This document shows, one piece after another, positions 10,780 through 24,291 of a stretch of DNA of 64,000 bases. The stretch is from Chrysemys picta bellii. Its lineage: Eukaryota > Chordata > Testudines > Emydidae. The first letter of the stretch is position 1, and the number at the start of each line of letters is the position of its first letter. The notes under the pieces are model-generated. The model was not told the DNA's origin, made no database searches, and worked only from the letters and a program-made list of their open reading frames with translations. The stretch is from contig NC_088791.1 in NCBI RefSeq assembly GCF_011386835.1, positions 53,401,498 through 53,465,497 of the forward strand. The letters run 5' to 3'. A program made the position numbers and the translations under genes.

Positions 10780-11610
10780 AGAGGCTTAAATTCAGTCTGC
10801 AGGGATGCGCCTATCTCTGCTTGAGATCCACAGACTTTCCTGGAGACAGATGGCTTAGGAGCCTAAGCTGTTCTTGCAAGAGGAAGAGAAGTCTCCCACA
10901 TAGCCTTTTGCCAAGTGATTAGAGGACCCACCCAGAATGTGGAAGATGTGAAGCCATTCCACTGTGGATAAATTCTTAAACGGTCATTAGAGCAGGGGAA
11001 CTGGACGCTGGTCTCCAACCTTTTATATTGATGCCCTAACCACCAGCCTATAGAGTCATTCTCTTCCTGTCTGAGGTCCAATGACTATGTATGTATCTAT
11101 ACAAAGTGAAAGCTGCAACAGGAGAAATCAAGAGACACCCACAGAATATCCCATAGCCCAGTTAGGTCACTTCCCTGAGAGGTGGGAGACTCCTGTTCAG
11201 ATCCTTTCTCCCCATCAAACAGAGGGGGAAACTGAAATTGGATCTCCTACTTCGCACATAACCAATGGGCAAAACGTTATAAGGGAGGCGGCAGCAGCAC
11301 TTCCTCCTCTGGCTGGATTTTGATTGGGGCCCAATCTGATAGGCATGCTTTGAACACCCCTACCAAATGCGGCCCCAGAGGCAAAATAGATATCTTCACC
11401 TAGTTTGAGGATAAGTATGAGATAGGCAACCAGACATCTACGGTTAGGCAGTACCGTGCATGCCCAAAGGCAAGACATAGGTGCCAAGTGAGTTTAGGTG
11501 CCTACAGGTTAGGTGGCAGCCAAGTGGGGGGTTTGTGGATCACAATGGTGCCTAAATCTGGGGTTCAGGCACCTAAATCCCTTTGTGGATCTGGGCTTCT
11601 GCCTCCCCTT
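10780..11610. repeat. Probable old interspersed repeat, class unknown
   Basis: The right part carries inverted words ttaggtgccta (near 11492) and caggcacctaaatc (near 11566), together with direct words gtgcctaaatc and cacctaaatccctttgtgg. The arrangement looks like the end of a non-autonomous transposon. No target duplication was found, and the left boundary is a guess. Confidence 0.3.
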
Positions 11611-11619
11611 ATCTCGATA

Positions 11620-12525
11620 CAGATTTTCCACTGTAATTCTTTTATTTCATTGTTGTTCGAAGAGAGGGATGAATGTAGTTGGTGTACTTTTAAAAAAGTC
11701 TCTTAAAATATGCTATTTGGCAATATTCAGATTATGGAGGTGAATATACTGTCATAACGTGGTACATGTATCCTGTATCCTATAATGTAGTCAAATTAAA
11801 ACTTAGAGACAAACCATGAATGAGCTAACATGGAATATTTTCAGATGAATTTTACCCCTGTTAAACATGGAGAACTGATGTTCAAAGAGGCAACAGACAG
11901 GACATAGTTTCTTTTGAATATATATAACCATTATTGACAGTGCTTTGGTACTGGTGACCAGAAAATTCTGCCTTTGATGTTATAAAGCTGAGCAAAACTC
12001 AAACTATTTAACATGCATAGCTGTGGTAATACAATGTAATATTAACATTAGTTGCATTTATGTGTCAGAGATAATGTCAGAAAGAACTGTGGTTACCCAA
12101 GCTTGTTTGAAAATCTTTATGATGTGTGTGTTTATGTGCATTTGCCTTTTTGTAGTATTGAGAGACATTCATTACCAGCACAGGACAGCTCACCCCTCCT
12201 TTCAAATGGCATAGTAACTTTACATATTGTATGTGTGACAACTTAAGAAGTCAGTAGTATTAGCAGGAAACAAACTGTCCTTGAACAAGAAATAAAGGGT
12301 GGCATTTATCAAAGCTGTGTCAGCTTGCAAATTGTGTTGCCGAAATTGACTTGCCTGATTCATGATTATTCTTTTAAATCAGACAATCTGTGTTTAATTT
12401 AAAAATTCTTCAGTGGATCTATAGAATTATATTTTTAAATGGGACTTTGATTCCCTAAGCCCCCAGGACTGTTGTAAAAGTCTGAATTTAATCAATATTT
12501 TCCACCACTAGGTAAAATGGTGATG
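11620..12525. other. Unique stretch, no gene seen
   Basis: AT-rich sequence without recognisable repeat ends or coding motifs. Short overlapping open frames at 12023-12246 have no family resemblance. Confidence 0.45.
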
Positions 12526-12530
12526 GGGAC

Positions 12531-13353
12531 TGTCAAGGCTCCTTCCCCACTCTGAACTTTAGGGTATAGATGTGGGGGCCTGCATGAAAACTTCTAAGCT
12601 TAAGTACCAGCTTAGATCTGGTCCGCTGCCACCACTCCCAATGTGCTAATTCCCTTCCCTGGGTAGCCTTGAGAGACCCTTCACCAATTCCCTGGTGAAT
12701 ACAAATCCAAACCCCTTGGATCTTAAAACAAGGAGAAATTAACCATCCCCCCTCCTCTCTCCCACCAACTCCTGGTGGATCAAGATCCAACCCCCTTGGA
12801 TCTAAAAACAAGGAAAAATCAATCAGGTTCTTAAAAAGAAGGCTTTTAATTAAAGAAAAAGGTAAAAATCATTTCTGTAAAATCAGGATGGAAAATAACT
12901 TTACAGGGTAATCAAACTTAAAGAGCCCAGAAGAATCCCCCTCTAGCCTTAGGTTCAAAGTTACAGCAAACAGAGGTAAACACCGTAGCAAAAGATACAT
13001 TTACAAGTTGAGAAAACAAAGATAAAACTACCACGCCTTGCCTGGCTGTACTTACAAGTTTGAAATATCAGAGACTTGTTCAGAAAGATTTGGAGAGCAT
13101 GGATTGATGTCTGGTCCCTCTTAGTCCCAAGAGCGAACTACCACCAAAACAAAGAGCACAAACAAAAGCCTTCCCCCCCACCAAGATTTGAAAATATCTT
13201 GTCCCCTTATTGGTCCTTTGGGTCAGGTGTCCGCCAGGTTACCTGAGCTTCTTAACCCTTTACAGGTAAAAGGATTTTGGAGTCTCTGGCCAGGAGGGAT
13301 TTTATAGTATTGTACACAGGAGGGCTGTTGCCCTTCCCTTTATAGTTATGACA
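12531..13353 (-). mobile_element. Solo LTR of an endogenous retrovirus-like element
   Basis: Begins tgtcaaggctcc and ends tagttatgaca, i.e. TG...CA ends, with the 5-bp duplication gggac on both sides (12526-12530 and 13354-13358). On the - strand it shares long similarity with the LTR at 55240-55952, including tgtcataa, acctgtaaagggttaagaag, ttaagaacctgatt and ccttgttttaagatccaagg. The two are one family in opposite orientations. No internal retroviral sequence is present. Confidence 0.85.
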
Positions 13354-13358
13354 GGGAC

Positions 13359-16300
13359 AGATGCAAAAGATCTGAAAGGGGAGAGAGTGGGAGTGAAGAA
13401 AGAGAATCAGGGAGCACAGTAATTGGAATAACCAATGGAAGATTTAAGAAGCCTTGAGGAGCTGAAGGAAAAAACAAAATCAGAGCGGCCGGGAGCATTC
13501 AAGACTGGTGATTGAGCACTGAGGATTAAGAGACCAGAAAAAGATAGGTCTATGAGTTTATTTCCTTCCAGCCTAGCAATGCGAGCAGTTAGAACTGGTG
13601 GGGGGGAGGAAATGTGAAAATTGTACATATATTTAAATATGTAAATAATATTTTGTGTAAATGTAAATATACATCCTAAATGTATATCAAACACTGACTC
13701 TAGAGTTGTTGCTGCACTGTGATAGATGAACTGTAAAATTATGACAATACATATATCCTCCCTAGACGTCATACCTTCCTAGTTCACAAATATTGAATAT
13801 TTTGCCACTCCTGAATATGTCCCTATATTAAAGTACTATATGTTGTAGGTTTACTGGAACTGTCCTGATTTTTTAGACAACATCCCAGGAATTATTCTGG
13901 GGCACCTAAAATGTTCCCATTGTTTCATTTAATCAATCAGTGAAGTTAACAGGACTACGCACAAGATTAACATTAACCATGTGCTTAAGTGCTTTGCTTC
14001 ATCAGGACCTCAATGCTCAGTCCAAAGTGAGCATTAATCTTAATTTATTTAAGTATTTGGATTTAACAACCATAAAAAACTTATGTTTACAAAAATTATG
14101 TGCACACTAACAATAAATAAAACATCCAATAACAATAACCACCAGCAACATTAAATACTAGTATGCAAATTAACTCCTACTGCTAACTGCATTTATCTAA
14201 ACCTGCCAATTAAAAAAAAAAATACCAGCCTAACCCAGAATTTATCCTTTTCCTTCCCCCAAAACTTTATCAGATAAATGGCTTTTGCAGTGTGCCTTGA
14301 CTGTCACCAAGTTCAGGCTATTTCAGATCAAAGTGTGGAACCAGTTCAAAGTCCCAGCCCCCTCACTGAGAATGCCCTGCTGGCAGCACCCTCTCCTTTC
14401 TAACAAGAAGCCCAAATGCCAACGCCAACCACAGCTGTGGCAGTACATCAGTTAATAATCATTTGTACTCTTAAACAGGACAGTCACATAGTTCTACTCA
14501 CCTCAGTGGTAAGTGGTCAGAGAAGAGGTCAATTCTTCTTAATAGTGCTCATTCTAGAATAGTAATTTATTTTATTCCCCGTATTTAATGTATGGATTTA
14601 TGTATTTACACAAAAGTCTGGCTAAGAAATAGCTTTATCATAATAGCTTTAGAAGTCTAAACGCATGATAAAGTACTTTTGCTGAGGACCTGATGGCAGA
14701 AGTTTTAACCAAGTTATGTACTGATTTTAATTTTACTGCTATGAGAATTATGAGAGCTCTTTTTCACCATGCTTTAAGGAAATATACAAGAATAAACAAA
14801 TTCTGCCTTGATTTACACTGCTGAAGTGGCTCAGGAGGCAATGCCCAATAGTAATACTACTAATAGTTTTTAGGACAGTTCAGAGTGTAGCACTTCATAT
14901 TTATTAAACATATCTTAGCATGAACAGCATGTTTCACCCTCCCCTAATTGTCATTAATGGGGTTAGCATTATTATTCTGTTAATATCACACTTTATAAAG
15001 GGCTCAGAATTATACTGCAAGTTTGCATAGGAACAATTTCAGGATCAAATGATGACTTTATAACACAAGTTTGAGAAAACTAGGTTAGAACATAATTACA
15101 AATTTCCAATCACGAGAAAGGCTCTCATTTTCTACCACTATTAACATAATGCTACTTCAGGACATAGCAAAACAAAGTACTCCCACGTTGTCAATAGCTT
15201 AGTCCATATAATCAATTTGACTTCAAATTTTCCTGGTTTTGTAGAGCTATTAACCTGAACCAATAAACTAGCACACATGCTAATATTTAACTGCTTACTT
15301 TAGTGGGAGAAAAATAATGATATATTAGCAGTGCCTTATGACTGGAACAATTTTTCAATGTATTTTAATGGACATAGAAAAAGGAGGCTGCAGAGATAGA
15401 CTGAAAGTATTAGACAAAAACACAAAATAGGGAAATGGCAGATGACATGTGCACTGATACACTATTCATCATGTATGCTTTGTTGAACACCTTAAATGCA
15501 TTGTCAATGCTGAAAAGCAGAAGGAATATTGTAGCAAGGGGTTATCAGACTGAATGTTTTTAACATAACAAATAAGAAGTGTATGTTATTTCTCCTATAA
15601 CTCCTACCTAGAGAACAGGATCGGCTGTGTTCATTATGTGTTCATCCACAGCGTACTAAAAACACTGGATGACTATTACTAATCTTTAGGCATCTGGGTC
15701 TGTTAGTAGAGGCTCACTGATCATTTCAAAGCACAAAGCCAGACGGCAGTCAGCTCTTGAATGAGTGAGCAAGTGGTGAGGCTGGAGGAGGGCGCATATA
15801 AAGCCTTCTCCTCTTATTGCCCCACACAAGGACTCGCCACAATAGCAGCTTTTGCACTTCTCAAATTGCAAGAGCTTCTCAGGACTATACCTAGATGTCT
15901 CCAGATGGCAGAAAGGAAAGGAGAAAGATTGCCTTACTATGATACGTTTCTTTTAGTTCAGGGTTAAATAAACTAACCTATGCACTCTCAGCCTTAACAG
16001 GAAAGGGAAAAATGTTGGGATGCTTACTGTCTGGAGTGGGATGGAGGCTTCCACTTGGAGTCCAGCTGCAGGGAGTGTTTGGTCACTAAAGGGAAGTGGT
16101 GGCTACTAATGGCTGGCTTTATAAGGAAAGTGCTGCAGCACAGCATCACCGCTAGTGCAGTAGGTTCTTGAGAAAAGAAGCTAGGGACATCAAGTGCTAT
16201 GGAAACTTGACCCGGGAGTCAGGACTGAGGGAAATAGTCTGCTTGTGGCTAGACTAAATTAGCTAGCCTGCCAAAACTTGGCTCTGTTGATTTGTATCTT

Positions 16301-16970
16301 AGCATCACAGGCTTATCCTTAAAAACATGCTGTGCAATTCTGCTAAATTAAAAAACTAGGAAATTTTAATCACCAACTCTGGCTCTTGCAAAGACTGTTC
16401 TGAGTGTTTCACATACATACAATCATACAATTGTCTGAAATTTCCTCCCAGTCGTTTGACCCAAACTGAACTCACAAGATCATCTGGTACTTGCCTGCTC
16501 AAACAACTATAATTAACCTGAGTTTGAGAAGATACCCAATTCCTCACAGACTCTAATATAGCATTTGTTTTTTATTTACTGGACACTAAAGTGAATAAAT
16601 GTGACATTAGTGAGGAAGTATTTCCAACAGGTTAATACACTGAGTACATTGGCCTGAAGAAATGTATTGACTTTTGCATCCATAATTCAGGGGGAGGTGA
16701 CTGTCAGTTTCTGCCTCTTGGAGATCATTGTGAATAAGACACTGAGGTGAAAAATCAGCCTCTGGTGGAATTTCTACAAGAGTGACACATAACATGACAC
16801 TGTGATAGAGAAACAAATAAACAAAACAACAAGGAAATACATAAAGGAAACTAGCTGGTTGTTTAGTTTAGTTTAGCCATTTTGTCATGGGCTTTTTCAC
16901 TAGACTCAAAATTTCAGCACTTTACCAAGAGAAAAATGAATTAAAGCATCACTTTCTGATCTACAAGTGG
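13359..16970. other. Mostly unique stretch, minor repeat relic
   Basis: No coding sequence is supported. At about 13945-14010 the words cttaagtgctttgcttcatcagg and gttaacaggactacgcac match one arm of a palindromic amniote repeat seen again at 36478-36595. Open frames at 13407-13772 and 15686-15967 lack motifs and are treated as chance. Confidence 0.45.
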
Positions 16971-16974
16971 TAAA

Positions 16975-17450
16975 ATAATGAATAGAATTGAGAAGGTAAA
17001 TCAGAAATGTCTGTTCTCTCTGTCTCCTAGCATAAGAACAGTGAGACATTTAATGAAACTGAGAAGTCACAAATTCAAAATTGATGAAAGGAAATACTCT
17101 TTAATACAATATATAATTAGACTGTGGAAATCATCGCCACAGGAAGTCATTGAGGCCAGGAACTTAGCAAGATTCAAAGAGAGATTGCATGTTACTATAG
17201 ATATCAAGAATATCCATTTTTTATAGTTAATGCTGGATTTAAAGCCTCATGTGTCAGGACTTAAGCCAATCTCTAGCTTTTAGGGATAAAGAGGAGAACT
17301 TCATGAAGGACAGACTGCCCCACATCTGCCTACTCTGGGGGTTCTTTCACCTTCCTCTGAAACATTTGGTGCTGGCCAGTGTTGGAGACAAGACAGTGGA
17401 CTAACTGGACCACAGATCTGATATAGTATGGGAATTTCTGTCAACCAGAT
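16975..17450 (+). mobile_element. Old CR1-like LINE 3' end
   Basis: Shows the layout of a CR1 tail: agaagtcacaaattcaaaattgatgaaagg, ctctttaatacaatatataattagactgtggaa, ccacaggaagtcattgaggcc, and the closing gttggagacaagacagtggactaactggaccac. Divergence from the other CR1 copies here is high, so it is an older subfamily. The short open frame at 16978-17226 spans the 3' UTR and is not a gene. Confidence 0.7.
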
Positions 17451-19059
17451 ACATACATGTTTACCTTTCTCATATAAAAATGTATTGAAAAGTAGCCTGT
17501 AAGCAAGTGGAATGCACACCCTGCCTCACCAAAGAGGTACACATTGTTTAAGGTCACTCACAACACTCCTGGGTAAGGCTGTAAATAACAGCACTACCAC
17601 AAACTGAATCCCAGGACAAGATTTGTTCTCAGATCTGGCTGCTCCCAGGGCTCCCTTTGGAGGACCATTGTCCCAGATCAGAGATCCACTGCCTCTACCC
17701 TTATTTCCAGGGAGAAGTTATCAAACTCCACCTGCCACAATGAGGTAACAGGAATAGCCCTGCCACCCTACTACAGAACATCTATAACTACAGCTTGAAT
17801 TTAGATATTGTTAGTGTATGATCAAAGATTTTATTACTGTCTGAGTCACCAAGTGCCTAGCTTCCACCCACAGCCATTCATCCTTAAGTGCAAGGATAAT
17901 CAATGTTTTTCCTGAATCACGGATGAACAAGCAGATGATAATCATTGTTATATTTGTATAAGGCAGCAACATTAATATTGGACACAATTAAATTTAAACA
18001 GTATGATACACAATCATTTTCTGAACAGAACACTGTTTGTATCCAATATTTTGTATGAAGGATAAAGAACAATATATCGATGGGGTGAGAAAATGCCAAA
18101 AAAAGCTACACTCCAGCAGAGTTCATCAGTGGAGCACTTGATGAATCATTGTCATTTTAGAAACTGCACTGATATTTTAACAATTTTCAAAATGATCCTG
18201 GGAAAAATGTGTGTATTCAATCGTACACTTCATTCCACATAATCCAGCTGTGTGAAAAGGATTAAAGAGAGAAAAGAGGTTAATAAGCCAGAGAACAATT
18301 AGTCTGAAGAGGTGGAGATTAAACATCTCTCACACCAATGCAGTTATTTTTGCTCATTAATGTTATTCGACGGACCAATTTATCCATTATCTTTTTGCTC
18401 TACAAAGCAGGGACTCTCCTTATTGTGTGTCCTGTATAAGGTGAGACATGTTATTGTCACATACATGATAAATAATAATTTCATCTGGCATGATGACGTG
18501 TTTCAGTGCAACAAGTCTAAAACTCAAAGGCTTTTCAAACATCCCTCACAACGTCCATGCTCCTGTGCAGGCAGCTGTTCTTGATACAGTGCATACCTCT
18601 TTCTTCACCTGTTGGATAAACAAGAGCAGCATTAGTTTGATTTAACAATGGTGTTAAAAAGTCTGAACTTCATTTGAGTGCTCCAAATGCTGTACTGATT
18701 CTGTTTCATGAATGCTATTTTTGCTTGGTTCAATTGCTGCTTTACGTTCTTTAAAGCAGAACTGCCTCCTGTTGAGGAACCACATATCCAAGGTAACAAG
18801 ATCTTTCAACTTCCTCTAAGGTTATATCTTATGTGTCATTAGGAACAGTAATGCAGACTTCCTCATTAGAGCAGTAAACATTCAATATATCAGTCTTCCT
18901 CATGCTGATCTTTCACCTGCCCTGTTTACTGCTACAAAGATGTTTTATTTTTGCCTGTAGCACATCTTTGCATCACAACAAGAACTCTAAATCTGCAAAG
19001 TTAAGGATGGCCCCACTTCACTAGATCCTTCCAATAACTCCTTCCGCTTCTCTGAAGGA
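17451..19059. other. Unique stretch, no gene seen
   Basis: No repeat ends, RNA genes or coding motifs recognised; AT-rich texture throughout. Confidence 0.4.
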
Positions 19060-19255
19060 CAATGCTGTCTAGTGAATAGTGCACCAGACTGGTTGTCAAG
19101 AAACCTTAGTTCTAGGCATAGCTCTGCTATAGATTCACTGTGTGACCTGGGGCAAGTCATCTAACCACTTTGTGCCTCTGTCTATAAAATGTAAAGATAA
19201 TAATAGACATCTTTTGTAAAGTGCTTTTAAAGCTTCAGATCAGAAGAATAATATA
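19060..19255 (+). mobile_element. MIR SINE relic
   Basis: Contains the MIR core: gactggttgtcaagaaacc, ctctgctatagattcactgtgtgacctggggcaagtca, then ctaaccactttgtgcctctgt, followed by aaaatgtaaagataataat. MIR is an ancient tRNA-derived SINE shared by amniotes. Substitutions are spread evenly, as expected for a very old copy. Confidence 0.85.
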
Positions 19256-20321
19256 AGTAAAATAATATTATTAGTATTTTCAAAATAATCAGGATATTAT
19301 CCAGAGGAACAGAAAGCTAGATACGATACCTCTCTGCCAGCAGACAGACTGAGGCAAGCCAGACTGAACATAGGTTACTGTAGATGACAAAAAAATGCCA
19401 TTTCTTATACAAATGCTTAACAACTTCCATCATCACTATGATTCGTGTTCCATAGTTATTTTATAAGTGGACACTATCAATCCTTCTTAAAGTTTACAAA
19501 AAGGATATAACTAGCTGTTCTGACTCTCTTCAGAGATACTCCATTGTCTAAAAAACTGTTCAAGACAACTGCAATGTTGTTGGAAATCTCCCTACTCTTT
19601 AGCAAGTTAGCATGTGCCTTGTATTGGAATAGGGTCTTGTTGATGATACTCTTTATATCCCTTGGAACTATATGTGGCTGGAGAATAATGGAAACCTGCT
19701 TGCAACATAAGATGAAGAGTGTCACTATATTGTATTAGCTCTGCACACATCTTCTGCCTGGACACAAGTGCTTGCTCAAATGTCAGAAGCACGGAACAGA
19801 TCTGACAATCCTCCAAATATGGACGCAGTGCCATAGGGTCCAAAGGTCACTTAAATCCAAATTAGATAAGATTCTGATTTTTTCAAAAGCTTGTTCTGTC
19901 AAGTTAAAGGATTTGACTCTATAAGTAAGTTCTATTTTATTACACACACAAAAAACTAACAAACATTATTCAGGTTGCAAAGTCAAGCACCCAAAAGTTA
20001 GGAAATATCAGAATTAAGGTTGTCTGTGCCGCTGTAATTCCTTCACACACATCTTGTGAGTATGCATTATGATACAGCCTTTAATTGCATGGTCACACAC
20101 TGGGTTTTTTTTTTCCAGAGGACCCCTTCTGCATTCAGTGCACAGAATGGATGGTGATCAATATATCAGCAGCTATTCTATATTTCATTGTCCCCTGATT
20201 GTTCAGTGTGTAGCTGTAAGCTTTATTTATTGCACACTATTCAAACACTGCTCTGGAGACCAAATTATTAATTTCCTCAGGGGTCTTTCTATGGCATTGA
20301 TCGCTATAGTACATGAGTGCT
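19256..20321. other. Unique stretch, no gene seen
   Basis: Antisense open frames at 19477-19843 give ordinary-looking amino acid composition but no recognisable domain, and the longer runs are broken by stops. No repeat family was recognised. Confidence 0.35.
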
Positions 20322-20397
20322 TCACAAACACAAATTAATTTATATTTGCAACATCCCTGTGAGGCTAGGTGCTATTATATTTCCCATTTTACAGATA
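20322..20397 (-). mobile_element. MIR-type relic interrupted by CR1
   Basis: The words catccctgtgaggctaggtgctattat and tcccattttacagataag are the antisense form of the MIR 3' section. The match ends where the CR1 tail begins (gaacataagaatgg), so a CR1 inserted into an old SINE. Confidence 0.6.
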
Positions 20398-20570
20398 AGA
20401 ACATAAGAATGGCCATACTGGGTCAGACCAAAGGTCCATCCAGCCCAGTATCCTGTCTACCGACAGTGACCAATGCCAGGTGTCCCAGAGGAAGTGAACC
20501 TAACAAGTAATGATCCAGTGATCTCTCTCCTGCCATCCATCTCCACCCTCTGACAAACAGAGGCTAGGGA
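20398..20570 (-). mobile_element. CR1 LINE 3' end, antisense
   Basis: Begins agaacataagaatggccatac and continues tgggtcagaccaaaggtcc, agcccagtatcctgtct and caatgccaggtgtcccagagg. This is the complement of the CR1 3' end, of the same subfamily as the + strand copy at 30640-31110. The copy is about 170 bp and untranslatable. Confidence 0.88.
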
Positions 20571-20774
20571 CATAAAGACAAGCACAAGAAACAAGCACAA
20601 AGACAATGCCAAAATGTTCTCTCATTTTGAGTGCAAAAATTGAGATGCCTATCGTCCAATTTTTCAGAGAACTTTAGCATTTTATAGCACTTCATTTATT
20701 CAGAGCAGAGCTCCCATTGACTTCAGCTGTACTTGTGGTTGAGATGAGGGTGCTGAAATTATCATTTTTGTTAT

Positions 20775-20900
20775 TAGTTAACATTTAGGTTGCAGTAGCA
20801 TCTAATGTCTACAAACAGGTGGCCCTCATCATCCTAGGTGCTGTACAAACATATAATAAATGATAGTCACTTCTCCAATGAGCTTAACATCTAAAAGGGA
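20775..20900. repeat. Ancient amniote interspersed repeat
   Basis: The words gtagcatctaatgtctac, aggtgctgtacaaacatataataaatg and atgagcttaacatctaa match the pattern of a low-divergence-resistant repeat seen widely in reptile DNA (gctgtacaaacacat...agcttacaatctaa). Class not assigned. Confidence 0.4.
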
Positions 20901-20973
20901 TAGAAAAACTAGGCATGATGGCAAGTCCATAACTGAATACATATGTATACAGAACTTATGAAATTGGATTTAC

Positions 20974-21081
20974 GGGCCTTATTCTTATTTACACTAAAGC
21001 CACTAAAGAGAAAGTAAGTCATATTTACATACATTTTAAGAGCAATGTTAAACGGAGTTAGTGTATCTGAGAATAAGGCCC
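20974..21081. repeat. Short palindromic MITE-like repeat (about 108 bp)
   Basis: Ends gggccttattcttattta and ctgagaataaggccc are inverted copies. The same end type with gcctgattct in place of gccttattct is seen at 58249-58402 and 59717-59815. It is a non-coding terminal-inverted-repeat element of unknown superfamily. Confidence 0.6.
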
Positions 21082-24002
21082 ATCATCTATTAATATGGAA
21101 ATGTTTCAGTGAAGAAAGTAAATGATTGCAATAAATACCATCTTCTACATTGTTTCAAGTTATTTTGCATTACTATGTTCTGATGAATATGCATGTAACA
21201 AACCTCACTGTTATATTACTTCTTCCTGAAGGAAATGATCAATCTCATGAAATAACGTTTTTAATCATTACATGCTTTTGGGTCTGTGTTTCTTCAGCTA
21301 TATCGTTTCTAAATCAACAGATATGATATTCTGCTGTGCTGCCAAATCACTTTTTTATGTGAACTGTGATTGCTCAAAGGACTTCTACTCCCTATCAGAA
21401 AAAAGTGGTTTGGCCAGTGTAGATTACTAGTGAAGCTTTGATTTATATAACTCTCAGAATGGCTTAGTGTCATTCTGAAATCTAAATCTAGCTGATAAAC
21501 AGCACCTTAGATCTCCTTTTCTAACAATCAAGCCAAAATTAGGTTAAAAGTGTTGTGGTTCACTGCTTAAGTGAAGCACTGGGTTTCCATTCCAACTGAG
21601 CATTAACTTATAATTAAATCCCACAAGGAGAATGATAGATAATATCTAAAAATTAATGGTCTAATAACTATGAAAGATAGGGTATAAAACAAACCTTAGT
21701 TAAGCAAATTGCTTAACTGATTACCTATACCACCTTTCTTAGGGTTCTTGGAATTTTGATTTGATTAAAGAAAAGGGACTCGAGTGTTAAATTTAATTTT
21801 ATAAAATTTTATTAACCATCCTTAACAACAGCTACTAATAGTAGAGGATATAAGAAGGTACAAATATTATTGGACTGTGATTTTGGTAACAAACTAGAAA
21901 ATTGGTTAACACAATAACCATCCAAGTTGTCAGAATCAAATACCACCACCACAATAGAAAATAATACTTATACTCAATCACTATCCTCGGAAGGTTACTT
22001 TGTATAGATTTTTTACTAAGAATCCCTCAGGATAGGGCCATATTTGTGCTAGTTGGTTATCAAATGGCCAGTGTTGCTGACACAACACAGGAAAAACATT
22101 CCCAAAGATAAAGCATAAGACAATTTGGTCAATTGCTTAGCCATGAGTTCACCAAGATTTCCCTCCCAGTGCATCCACAGTTAATCCTTTAAATTACACT
22201 CCTAACTTTCTAAAATAAACCCCTATATTTATGACAAACTGTATAGACCGAGTGCAATTCTAGAGGCTTGTACTTTTGATAGCGTTTTATGTCTGTATAT
22301 ACCTAGAACTTGAAAGGGAATATGAAACCATTAACTAGGATAGAATGTTTCACAGTCTTAGTTAACAACAGAAACTTGTTCAGTTGCAAAGCTACTTTAT
22401 AATAATTTTGATTGGAACCTGGTACAAAACCAGGACAATACCTTGTAACTCTGTAACAATCTTTAAAACACATGTACACTTCCTTTCTAATTAGGTACCC
22501 AGTTTCAGAAAGTGGTCAATTGACTGATTTGGGTCAGGAGAAAGTCTGTGTGCTACTTATCAGCAGATCTTTGCTCAGCCATCAGCTTTCAGCTCAGTTA
22601 CTGTTCCCAGCAGGTGTTGACACTGTAACTACAGGTGGAGCGAAGAACAGACATGACTAAAATCTTTTTTTGGTGCACAAGCAGGCAACCTGAATTGCTG
22701 GAAAGTAAAAAAAGATGGTTAAAGGTGCCGATCCAAGCTAGGTATCCAAGCTAGGAGTACTCCCTGGTGGCTGGCCATGGGATTTCAGTCTTCACCCATC
22801 CAGGTGACTTTGGTTTTCGGGAAGTGATGGGCTGAGGGAGACAAGCCATTTAATCCTATTTCTGCTTGGCAGTCCAGCTTAGTTCTTCTTCTTGGAGATG
22901 CTGGCATGGACCAATCTGATGGTGACACATACTTCTGCTGAAATGTCCAACCAAAACAAGGTGTCCTCTCTCATCTTCCAGTCAGGGAACAAGGCATCAC
23001 CAATGAGTACTTGCAACTGGGGCTGGAATTTTCCAGTTTCCTTTTGCAAAACATCTTGTCATTCCAGCTTGTGTAAGACAGGTTAGGCCATAGCTGTTGA
23101 TAAAATCATCTTGGGGCATATATTGAATACCAGCTGGTTTGCTCTGGTCAGCAGCTGATCTCCACGAGTTGCTTTCCATTGGCCCCTCTGTGGTGCATCC
23201 CTTAACCAGCTTTGCATGCTATGCTTGCTCAAGTTGCGGTTTCTCCATCAACACTCTGCTAGCTGAGTTTAAAGTCCATATTGTTTATACAATGTCCTTC
23301 CACATTCTTTGATGCTCTTAAAACTCACTATAAGCACCCATTATACAATACAATGTCACTTCAACAACTGTAGCTCTCCAACAGGCCATAACAGCTGTAT
23401 AAATCTTCCATTTCTATACTCCTTGTTTTAACAATAATGGTGGGATTTTTGTATGTATGACTAAACTGTGTCAGTGCATTATTGATCAAACAGCTTCATT
23501 TCTGATTATTCCACTCTGTGATCTGATTATTCCACTCTGTGTCCTTGTAACATACTATTTGGTTTCAGTCCCTTTTATTTACTGCCTATTTCAGGATAGA
23601 TGCATTTCACTAACTTGATAGCATAAACATGCTTGATGGCAATTACTAGCCTTATTTATTCACTTTATAACTAAAATAAAACAAATCAATATGAATGCAA
23701 CCCCCTTCTTTCCCTAACAGGTTTGCCCCTGACGTAAACGCTGTCATTAAAGTTTACAATATTTTGCCCAAAGCTGTCACTTATAGTCAATTTTCCCCTT
23801 TACTACTCATAACTTCATTAATCATAGCCATTGATTCAGTCTGGTTCCTTATTTTTCCCCACTACTATATTTAGCAGCCTAATATAGTATCTTAATATTT
23901 GATATTTATATTTTAATTCCTTCATTCGGAGACAGGAGAAAAGGGGGAGTCTCTTCAGCTGTACCAAGAGTATAGTCTTGTGAACGGCTACAGAAACCCT
24001 TA
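21082..24002. other. Mostly unique stretch with a 21-bp tandem duplication
   Basis: No coding sequence is supported. A 21-bp unit, tctgattattccactctgtga, is tandemly duplicated at 23501-23541 (unit positions 23501-23521 and 23522-23541). The block 21690-23700 could conceal an old antisense LTR (an AATAAA-like word on the - strand near 21810), but no boundaries or target duplication were found. Confidence 0.4.
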
Positions 24003-24291
24003 GGGTACGTCTACACTTCAAGCGGCACAGGTACCACAATCCCACTATTCCACTGTAGCACTATAGCAGACACTTGCTGCAGCGATAGAAGGGGTTTTTC
24101 CATTGTTGTAGTAAATCCAACCCCTCAACAGGCAGTAGCTTAGTCCACTGAAGAATTCTTTGGTTAAACTACTGATGTCTAAACTGAGACTTAGGTCAAC
24201 TTACCTATGTGTGAAACATTCAGGGTTGTAAAACATTCACACCCCTGAGTGCTGTAGCTAGGTTGACCTAAGTTTCAGGTATAGACCAGGC
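24003..24291. mobile_element. Harbinger-type MITE (289 bp)
   Basis: Left end gggtacgtctacactt and right end aggtatagaccaggc are inverted relatives of the Harbinger ends at 31147 and 35431. The flank is tta on the left and ttg on the right, a slightly decayed TWA target. Inside, aggtcaacttacc and aggttgacctaagt are further inverted words. No coding sequence. Confidence 0.8.

Noticed and set aside
19477..19843. Antisense open frames that looked like a possible pseudogene exon
   Set aside because: No domain recognised, frames are broken, and no splice sites or neighbouring exons support a gene.
21690..23700. Possible old antisense LTR or retroviral remnant
   Set aside because: Only a weak poly(A)-like word was seen; no TG...CA ends, target duplication or coding motif could be fixed.
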